Origin: DATGHS01 sp035307785
Lineage (GTDB): Bacteria > Planctomycetota > Planctomycetia > Gemmatales > Gemmataceae
DNA length: 7,198 bases
Assembly: GCA_035307785.1 (NCBI GenBank)
Contig: DATGHS010000228.1
Span: forward strand, 1 to 7,198
Direction of reading: 5' to 3'
In this document: positions 1-4,751 of the stretch, one piece after another
How the letters are laid out: each line of letters begins with the position of its first letter
Position numbering within the stretch: the first letter of the stretch is position 1
Notes under the pieces: generated by a model
Databases searched by the model: none
Told to the model about the DNA's origin: nothing
What the model saw: only the letters and a program-made list of their open reading frames with translations
Translations under genes and position numbers: made by a program

Positions 1-585
1 GCTTCGAAATACGACGTGAAGTTTCTCATCCGGGCCATCACGGCCACCGAGGCGTATCAGCGCACCAGCGCGCTGGCGAATACTTCGCAGACGGCCGACA
101 AGCGGCTATTCGCCCGCATGCCGGTAAAAGCAATGAACGGCGACCAGCTGTTCGACAGCCTGGCCACGGCCGTTAGTTACCCCGACCCGACGCGAAATCG
201 GCCAGGCATCATCTTTGGCGGCAACTCGCCGCGCACGCAGTTCATGAGCAAGTTCAATTCCACGAACAAGCCGACAGAATCGCAAACGTCGATTCTCCAG
301 GCGCTGATGCTCATGAACGGTGAGTTCGTGACCAGCGCGGCGGACTCACAGAAGAATCTGGATCAGAGCCGCACATTCCAGGCCATTGCCAAGTCGGACT
401 ACATGGGCACGCCGCGCAAAGTGGAGGCGATGTACATTGCGACCCTTGGCCGCAAGCCGCGGGCGCAGGAATTGGAGAAACTGGTCAAGCACATCGGAAC
501 CGGCGACGCCGCCAAAAAGGAGCAACGCATGGGCGATGTGTTCTGGACGTTGCTGAATAGCGTGGAATTTCGCGTGAACCATTAA
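1..585 (+). CDS. DUF1553 domain protein (PSD1-type), C-terminal part only
   Basis: This is a partial gene. The frame is open to the left edge (first codons A-S-K-Y-D), so the GTG at 16 is only an internal Val. The visible 194 residues match the end of the DUF1553 domain of planctomycete DUF1549/DUF1553 proteins. Seen in order: an LIRAI...EAYQRTS segment (about 9-23), RMPVKAMNGDQLFDSL (39-54), the PRTQF turn (77-81), ILQALMLMNGEF (98-109), a YIATLGRKPRAQELEKLV helix (145-162) and the closing FWTLLNSVEFRVNH (181-194), which is nearly a family signature. Full-length members usually carry an N-terminal cytochrome-c-like PSCyt1 domain and DUF1549, and are predicted to be exported; those parts lie outside the window. 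The molecular function is not established. It probably heads the unit containing the DUF1501 and EF-hand genes. Family call is firm; role is unknown. Confidence 0.9.
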   Translation, partial: ASKYDVKFLIRAITATEAYQRTSALANTSQTADKRLFARMPVKAMNGDQLFDSLATAVSYPDPTRNRPGIIFGGNSPRTQFMSKFNSTNKPTESQTSILQALMLMNGEFVTSAADSQKNLDQSRTFQAIAKSDYMGTPRKVEAMYIATLGRKPRAQELEKLVKHIGTGDAAKKEQRMGDVFWTLLNSVEFRVNH

Positions 586-598
586 TCGAATTCAAAAC

Positions 599-700
599 AG
601 GACACAAAGAGCACAAAGGAGGCACAAAGAACACAAAGAAGTAAATGATCTCATGAATTTCTTTGTGATTTTTGTGTCTCCGTTGTGATCTTTGTGTCCT
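599..700. repeat. Long imperfect inverted repeat of CACAAAG motifs (hairpin)
   Basis: It fills most of the 137-base gap between the DUF1553 and DUF1501 genes. The left arm 599-640 and right arm 659-700 are each 42 bases and match at 37 of 42 positions as an inverted repeat; two of the five mismatches would be G:U pairs in RNA. The 18-base centre (641-658) contains a further small palindrome, ATGA-TC-TCAT (645-654). The left arm holds four CACAAAG units at 603-609, 612-618, 623-629 and 632-638; the right arm mirrors them as CTTTGTG-type units. Similar ACACAAAG-rich blocks are common between genes in planctomycetes and other environmental bacteria (recalled, not searched). It could act as a terminator, attenuator or mRNA-stabilising hairpin between co-directional genes, but no T-tract follows it. 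I see no clear promoter in the gap. Confidence 0.85.
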
Positions 701-710
701 CTCTTTCCTC

Positions 711-715
711 GGGAG
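711..715 (+). promoter_or_regulatory. Ribosome binding site of the DUF1501 gene
   Basis: GGGAG lies 7 bases before the ATG at 723. It supports that start over the upstream in-frame ATG at 672, which lies inside the right arm of the CACAAAG hairpin. Confidence 0.6.
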
Positions 716-722
716 TACACTC

Positions 723-2054
723 ATGCTTTCTCGTCGTGATTGGCTTCGTTATTCTTCTCTTGGAGTCGTCGGCTTTTCGATGTCGGGTTGGCTGCGGGCG
801 CTTGCGGCCGACACCGCCAAGAATCCGCAGCGCAAGCGCTCGGTCATTCTGCTATGGATGAGCGGCGGGCCCAGCCAGATGGACACCTTTGACCTCAAGC
901 CCGGCCACCCGAACGGCGGCCCGTTCAAGGAAATCGCGACGAGCGTGCCCGGCATCAAGATCAGCGAGCACTTGCCCAAGTTGGCCCAGCAAATGAAGGA
1001 TTTGGCCATCATTCGCTCCATGAAGACTAAGGAAGCCGATCACGGTCGAGGGACATTTCTGATGCGCACCGGCAACGTGCCGGTTGGGGGCATCGAATTT
1101 CCCACGTTCGGTTCGCTCATTTCCAAGGAAATCGGCGACGAGGCGGCCGACCTGCCGAATTTCGTCAGCATTGCGCCGATCCGCTTTCTGTCTCAACTGG
1201 CGTTTAGCCCGGGCTTCCTGGGGCCGCAATACGCTCCGCTCATGGTGGCCGACAACGGCAACTTCTTCGGCCAAAATGGCGCTTATACCGATGATGCGTT
1301 GAAGGTTCCCGACCTTCAGGCGCCGAAAGGAATCACCCGCGAACAAACCGAACATCGTGTGGAGCTGCTCAAAGATGTGGAAGGCAGCTTCATCGCCGGT
1401 CATCCAGGCCTCACCACCGGCAGCCACATGGCCGCCTATGACAAGGCGGTCCGGCTCATGAAGGCCGATGCCACCAGCAAGGCCTTCGACTTGAGCGGTG
1501 AAGACAAAAAGCTGCGCGACAAGTATGGCCGCAACCTCTTTGGCCAGGGCTGCTTGCTGGCCCGGCGGTTAGTTGAGCGCGGTGTGCCGTTCGTGGAAGT
1601 CACGCTCGGCTACTCGACCGAGTCGCCGCAAGGCTGGGATACGCACCAGGGCAACTTCGAGGCGGTGAAGAAGCTCAGCGGCATCATGGACCCTGCTTTC
1701 GCCACGCTCATTGAAGACCTGAAGCAACGCGGCTTGCTGGAAACCACCACGCTCGTCTGGATGGGCGAGTTTGGGCGTACGCCCCGCATCACGCCGCAGA
1801 AAGGCCGCGATCACTTCGCCAATGCCTGGAGCACCGTAATCGGCGGGGGCGGTATCAAAGGCGGCCAGGTTATCGGCAAGACCAGCCCCGACGGCATGGA
1901 AGTCGAGGATCGGCCTACCACGGCGCAAGACCTGCTCGCCACGGTGTGCCTCGCCACCGGCGTCGATTACAAGAAGCAGAACATGTCCAACGTCAACCGC
2001 CCCATTCGCATTGTGGATAAAGACTCCAAGCCGATCAAGGAGGCGCTGTCATGA
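723..2054 (+). CDS. DUF1501 family exported protein
   Basis: 443 residues. DUF1501 proteins belong to the alkaline-phosphatase/sulfatase-like superfamily and are abundant in planctomycetes; substrate and reaction are unknown. The N-terminus reads M-L-S-R-R-D-W-L-R followed by a hydrophobic stretch and LRALAAD (24-30), a Tat-type leader, so the protein is predicted to be exported folded. Motifs in order: ILLWMSGGPSQMDTFDLKPG (42-61), the usual DUF1501 opening with a likely metal-ligand Asp; ADHGRG...MRTG (105-117); GWDTHQGNF (304-312); WMGEFGRTPRI (346-356); GRDHF (361-365); and GGGGIKGGQVIG (374-385). Length fits the family and no key segment is missing. The ATG at 723 was chosen because the Tat motif starts there and GGGAG lies 7 bases upstream; starting at 672 would add 17 repeat-derived residues. 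The stop overlaps the EF-hand gene start (ATGA), suggesting translational coupling. Confidence 0.93.
   Translation: MLSRRDWLRYSSLGVVGFSMSGWLRALAADTAKNPQRKRSVILLWMSGGPSQMDTFDLKPGHPNGGPFKEIATSVPGIKISEHLPKLAQQMKDLAIIRSMKTKEADHGRGTFLMRTGNVPVGGIEFPTFGSLISKEIGDEAADLPNFVSIAPIRFLSQLAFSPGFLGPQYAPLMVADNGNFFGQNGAYTDDALKVPDLQAPKGITREQTEHRVELLKDVEGSFIAGHPGLTTGSHMAAYDKAVRLMKADATSKAFDLSGEDKKLRDKYGRNLFGQGCLLARRLVERGVPFVEVTLGYSTESPQGWDTHQGNFEAVKKLSGIMDPAFATLIEDLKQRGLLETTTLVWMGEFGRTPRITPQKGRDHFANAWSTVIGGGGIKGGQVIGKTSPDGMEVEDRPTTAQDLLATVCLATGVDYKKQNMSNVNRPIRIVDKDSKPIKEALS
2037..2043 (+). promoter_or_regulatory. Strong Shine-Dalgarno for the EF-hand gene
   Basis: AAGGAGG within the last codons of the DUF1501 gene, 7 bases before the ATG at 2051. 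This near-perfect site, together with the ATGA stop/start overlap, is the main argument that 2051 is the original start of the next gene, although repeat-derived sequence follows it. Confidence 0.75.
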
Positions 2055-4126
2055 AAAGTGAGACATGCAAAAAGGTGTGGCACGGTCTCCTGACAGAGTT
2101 GTGGCACGGTCTCCTGACCGTGCCACTCGGCGGCGGGGTGGCACGGTCCGGAGACCGTGCCACAACAAGGGTTGGCGGCGGAGTGGCACGGTCAGGAGAC
2201 CGTGCCACAACGAGAGGAGATGGCGCCAGAACAAGGTCGTGCCCTTGGGTTCCCGCGCAGAGCGTGGGAACCAGATTGGGGATCATCGGCGCTGTCTTGA
2301 TGGCAGCGGCAACCTTCGTGGTTGCCGCGGAGCCAGTCGAGAAGCTCACCGTGCTGCCGAAGCCGGTGATCGTGGTGGAAAAGGTCACCGTGCCGCCAAA
2401 GCCGGTTGTCGTCGTTGAAAAGCTTGCGGTCAAGCCGCGGCTTGTGCCAGTTCCAAAAGAAGACATTCAAGATCTCGTATTCCTGCATGCACCGCAACCA
2501 TTGCGCATGCGCTTGCATGTTTCCATCAACGGCAAGTCGCCCACGGTGGCGTGGGATGCGTTTCTCGATAAGCTCTTCGTCTACTACGACGTGAACAACG
2601 ACGGTTACCTCAGCCCGCAGGAAGCGGCCAAGCTGCTGCCGCCGAACATGTACAACATGGGCTTCAACATCATTTTCAATGGCGGCCGGCGTGGCGGCGG
2701 CAATCAGCGCATCAACTTCGCGGAGATCGACACCAATAAAGACGGCAAGATCAGCCGCGAGGAGTTTGGCGCGTACTTCCGGAAAAGCCAGTTCCAGCCG
2801 CTCCAGGTGCAAATTCAGCCGCCCAACCGGCAGGCCGAGCAATACACCGACGCCCTGTACAAGCACCTGAACAAGAAGGCCGACGGCAAGCTCACGCCGC
2901 AGGATGTGAAAGACGCCTGGATGGTGCTGATGAAGCTGGACACCGATGAAGATGAAATCATCAGTGTGCAGGAACTCATGCAGCGGCAGCCCAACCCGTA
3001 CTACGGGGATGCGGAGGTGATCCAAGAAGCATTTATGGGGGGGCCGCCGCGGCCACAAACACCGCCGGCGACTGCTTTCATCAGTCTCGATCCTGCCCAG
3101 CCGCTCGAAGAGCAAATCAAGCAGCTGCTCGGCCGCATGCCGCTGGCCCCGTGGCCGGCCGGATTCGGTCGTGCGCCGGGGTTGCCCGGCTTCGTGACCA
3201 AGCTCTTCGACGAAAAGGAAAAAGCCCTGCTCGCGCAATGGTTGCAGCGGCCACCAGATCTGGAATTCGACGTGCAGCTTGGCGACATGGCCGAAGGCGT
3301 CGGCCGGATCTTATCTTTTGGCAGCGAGCCGGCCGGCGTGCGGCTGGTGAAGACGGCTGGTAACGGGATGCCGTATGCCAAGGCTGCCAAGGCCGGGGTC
3401 GACGGTGTCTTGCGCGTCACCATGCCCGATGCCCTTCTCGAGCTGGCCCGCGTCGGCGGGCAGTACAACCGCAATTTCGACGGCAATGCGCAGTTTTACC
3501 TGGAACAGTTCAAGATTGCCGCCGGGGACGATAAGTACGTCACGAAGGAAAAACTGCAGGAAAACCCCAACATTCAGTTCCTGGTGAATGTCTTTGATGA
3601 GGCCGACCGCAATGGCGACGGCAGGCTGACGATCGATGAACTGAAGACGTTCTTCGAAGCGATCACCGGCGGGCCGGGCAGCCAGACGTACATCACCATT
3701 GTCGACCAGGGCCGCAGCCTGTTCAGCCTGATCGACACGAACCACGACAACCGGCTCAGCCAGCGCGAGGTCATTAACTTTGGCAAGAACTTCTCGAAGT
3801 TCGATAAGCAAGGCCACGGTTTCATCGAGCGCACGGATTTGCCCCGGCAATTCCGCATGAGCGTGAGCCAGGGGCCGTCGAACGGCCGCTTTGGCGTGCA
3901 AGTCTTTGCCTTCGATGGCATGGGCGGCCAGCTGATCCGCACCGTCGGCAAGGGGCCGATCTGGTTCCAGAAGATGGATCGCAACAAGGACGGCGACGTT
4001 TCGCGCCGGGAATTCCTTGGCTCGCCTGAGGAATTCAAGGAAATCGATGAAGACGGCGATGGCCTGATCTCCGCCGAGGAAGCGCTGAAGTTCGAAGCCA
4101 AGCGAAAGGCGGCAGTGAATAAATAG
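2051..4126 (+). CDS. Exported multi-EF-hand protein with repeat-derived N-terminal extension
   Basis: 691 residues from the ATG at 2051. Nine EF-hand-like 12-residue loops are visible. Five have Gly at position 6 with a good acidic pattern: 180-191, 227-238, 519-530, 643-654 and 666-677. Four are weaker: 274-285, 297-308 (Glu at position 6), 562-573 (Asn at 6) and 585-596 (His at 5, Asp at 12). They form two clusters separated by a 210-residue region of unknown fold. Calcium binding is inferred. Residues 76-93 (LGIIGAVLMAAATFVVAA) are a Sec-type signal core with likely cleavage near VAA|EP, so the mature protein is exported. A 13-residue VEK.TV.PKPV repeat (96-134) follows. Residues about 10-54 are translated palindromic repeats, so the working start may instead be GTG 2264 or TTG 2276, just before the signal core, or ATG 2300 within it. 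Favouring 2051: AAGGAGG spacing and overlap with the DUF1501 stop. Two stops in a row (TAG, TGA) end it. EF-hand proteins of this type often follow DUF1501 genes in planctomycetes; the role is unknown. Confidence 0.85.
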   Translation: MKSETCKKVWHGLLTELWHGLLTVPLGGGVARSGDRATTRVGGGVARSGDRATTRGDGARTRSCPWVPAQSVGTRLGIIGAVLMAAATFVVAAEPVEKLTVLPKPVIVVEKVTVPPKPVVVVEKLAVKPRLVPVPKEDIQDLVFLHAPQPLRMRLHVSINGKSPTVAWDAFLDKLFVYYDVNNDGYLSPQEAAKLLPPNMYNMGFNIIFNGGRRGGGNQRINFAEIDTNKDGKISREEFGAYFRKSQFQPLQVQIQPPNRQAEQYTDALYKHLNKKADGKLTPQDVKDAWMVLMKLDTDEDEIISVQELMQRQPNPYYGDAEVIQEAFMGGPPRPQTPPATAFISLDPAQPLEEQIKQLLGRMPLAPWPAGFGRAPGLPGFVTKLFDEKEKALLAQWLQRPPDLEFDVQLGDMAEGVGRILSFGSEPAGVRLVKTAGNGMPYAKAAKAGVDGVLRVTMPDALLELARVGGQYNRNFDGNAQFYLEQFKIAAGDDKYVTKEKLQENPNIQFLVNVFDEADRNGDGRLTIDELKTFFEAITGGPGSQTYITIVDQGRSLFSLIDTNHDNRLSQREVINFGKNFSKFDKQGHGFIERTDLPRQFRMSVSQGPSNGRFGVQVFAFDGMGGQLIRTVGKGPIWFQKMDRNKDGDVSRREFLGSPEEFKEIDEDGDGLISAEEALKFEAKRKAAVNK
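2077..2094. repeat. Half copy of the GTGGCACGGTC palindrome
   Basis: This 18-base segment equals the first 18 bases of the complete palindrome at 2101-2126 (left arm, TCCT centre and three bases of the right arm). It then diverges into AGAGTT, so it cannot form the full hairpin. It lies 24 bases upstream as a direct repeat and encodes the first WHGLLT. Confidence 0.85.
2101..2126. repeat. 26-base palindrome, GTGGCACGGTC type, copy 1 (TCCT centre)
   Basis: Perfect 11-base arms, GTGGCACGGTC and its complement, around TCCT. It lies inside the 5' end of the EF-hand reading frame. This kind of element is recalled as frequent in planctomycete intergenic DNA. Confidence 0.92.
2138..2163. repeat. 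26-base palindrome, GTGGCACGGTC type, copy 2 (CGGA centre)
   Basis: Same perfect 11-base arms around CGGA. With its flanks (2131-2166) it forms a direct repeat with 2176-2211, period 45 bases. Because 45 is a multiple of three, it encodes two copies of GGGVARSGDRATTR. Confidence 0.92.
2183..2208. repeat. 26-base palindrome, GTGGCACGGTC type, copy 3 (AGGA centre)
   Basis: Perfect 11-base arms around AGGA. The whole unit is the exact reverse complement of copy 1 (2101-2126), so copies 1 and 3 form a larger inverted repeat with copy 2 between them. They could pair over a distance as well as locally. Confidence 0.92.
2248..2272. repeat. GGTTCCC-type short palindrome (different family)
   Basis: Arms 2248-2258 and 2262-2272 pair at 10 of 11 positions (the odd one is a G:U in RNA) around AGA. 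The sequence differs from the GTGGCACGGTC units, so a second repeat family lies in the same cluster. TTCCCACGC...GCGTGGGAA-type palindromes are recalled as common between genes in environmental bacteria. The in-frame GTG at 2264-2266, a possible alternative start of the EF-hand gene, lies inside its right arm. Confidence 0.75.
2336..2452 (+). repeat. 39-base tandem repeat encoding three 13-residue VEK/PKPV units
   Basis: Three in-frame units at 2336-2374, 2375-2413 and 2414-2452 encode VEKLTVLPKPVIV, VEKVTVPPKPVVV and VEKLAVKPRLVPV. The first two are close and the third has drifted. They follow the signal peptide directly and probably form an extended Pro/Lys/Val linker in the exported EF-hand protein. 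Confidence 0.85.
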
Positions 4127-4136
4127 TGATCCGAAC

Positions 4137-4180
4137 GCCGCTTGCGGCTTAGCGCTCGCGAGCGCTAAGCCGTAAGCGGC
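4137..4180. repeat. 44-base palindrome between the EF-hand and YbaK-like genes
   Basis: Arms 4137-4158 and 4159-4180 match at 21 of 22 positions with no spacer; the mismatch is a G:U in RNA. The arm reads GCCGCTTGCGGCTTAGCGCT and continues for two more bases. It could be a terminator for the EF-hand transcript, though no T-run follows. It ends 10 bases before the YbaK-like ATG, so it occupies almost the entire gap. It is related to the element at 4667-4743 (left arms agree at 19 of 22). Confidence 0.9.
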
Positions 4181-4190
4181 AAACTCTTTC

Positions 4191-4664
4191 ATGTCCACCC
4201 CCACCTTCCAAGCCATCGTCGATTGGCTCCAGCGCGAGAACGTCAAGTTCCGCCATGTAGCGCATCAACCCACCTTCACCTCGGAAGAGTCGGCCGCGGC
4301 GCGCGGCGAACCGGTGCAAGTCGGCGGCAAGGCGCTGGTCGTGAAAGTCGGCGACGACTTTCGCCTCTTCGTGCTCAGTGCCGCGTTGAAGTTCGACTCG
4401 GCCGCGGTCAAGCAACACTTCGGCGTGAGGAAAACGCGCTTCGCCGACAAGGATGAATTGCTGGCGCTTACGGGCCTGGTTCCCGGCTCGGTGCCGCCGT
4501 TCGGCGCGCCGATCTTAAAGTTGCCGCTTTACCTGGATCCGTCGATTTTAGCCAATGAAGTGATTGCCTTTAACGCGGGCTCGCTCACCGATTCGATCAT
4601 CATGCCGTTGGCCGACTACGTGCGAATTGCCAAGGCGGAAGTGCTGAAGTTTGGACAGACATAA
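4191..4664 (+). CDS. YbaK/EbsC-type aminoacyl-tRNA deacylase-like protein
   Basis: 157 residues, the usual size for a stand-alone YbaK/ProX-type domain. Such proteins hydrolyse wrongly charged aminoacyl-tRNA in trans (Cys-tRNAPro, Ala-tRNAPro and similar) in the cytosol; which substrate applies here cannot be read from the sequence. Visible signatures: an N-terminal helix followed by HVAHQPTFTSEESAAARGE (22-40), GGKALVVKV (45-53) with the conserved Lys47, an alpha/beta core with LSAALKFD (62-69), the GLVPGSVPPFG loop (95-105), and FNAGS (127-131), which lines the active site in the family. No signal peptide. The ATG at 4191 gives the family's normal N-terminus, but no Shine-Dalgarno is evident and the upstream gap is mostly palindrome, so expression may depend on read-through from the EF-hand gene or a promoter within that gene's 3' end. 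No functional link to its neighbours is evident. Confidence 0.88.
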   Translation: MSTPTFQAIVDWLQRENVKFRHVAHQPTFTSEESAAARGEPVQVGGKALVVKVGDDFRLFVLSAALKFDSAAVKQHFGVRKTRFADKDELLALTGLVPGSVPPFGAPILKLPLYLDPSILANEVIAFNAGSLTDSIIMPLADYVRIAKAEVLKFGQT

Positions 4665-4666
4665 AG

Positions 4667-4743
4667 GCCGCTCGCGGCTTCGCGCTCAGGCAACTGTTGA
4701 CGGAATCTCCGTCACAACGAGTGAGCGCGAAGCCGCAAGCGGC
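4667..4743. repeat. Nested palindrome between convergent genes; possible bidirectional terminator
   Basis: Outer arms 4667-4688 and 4722-4743 match at 21 of 22 positions. The 33-base interior holds a second perfect 7-base stem, TGACGGA (4698-4704) with TCCGTCA (4708-4714), around ATC. The left arm agrees with that of the 4137-4180 palindrome at 19 of 22 positions, so the two are members of one family, here with an internal insert. It starts 2 bases after the YbaK-like stop and ends 8 bases before the porin stop of the opposite strand. That placement suits a shared terminator, but neither side has a clear T-tract. Confidence 0.88.
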
Positions 4744-4751
4744 TGTTACGA

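Noticed and set aside
672..722. In-frame ATG at 672 as a longer start for the DUF1501 gene.
   Set aside because: The added 17 residues come from the right arm of the CACAAAG hairpin, and the Tat motif and ribosome site fit the ATG at 723.
2077..2208. Possible small CRISPR array, because short near-identical units are separated by spacers.
   Set aside because: The units are full palindromes with variable centres, the spacers are very short and partly repetitive (GGCGGCGG), unit orientation alternates, and no cas gene is in view.
2065..2418. A 117-codon plus-strand open frame overlapping the start of the EF-hand gene.
   Set aside because: Its residues are mostly the palindromic repeats read in another frame (VARSPDRA, TVRRPCHN), and it ends inside the real gene. 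It is a by-product of repeats that lack stops in several frames.
2192..3238. A 348-codon minus-strand open frame opposite the EF-hand gene.
   Set aside because: The plus-strand frame shows EF-hand loops and a signal peptide. The opposite frame has no recognisable domain and is typical of antisense openness in GC-rich genes.
3311..4246. A 311-codon minus-strand open frame across the EF-hand 3' end and the YbaK-like start.
   Set aside because: It runs through two supported plus-strand genes and the palindrome and has no family-like motif.
4137..4743. Composite transposon or insertion sequence bounded by the two palindromes.
   Set aside because: Each end is a self-contained palindrome rather than one half of a terminal inverted repeat, there is no transposase between them, and no target duplication is visible. 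It is kept only as a cassette hypothesis.
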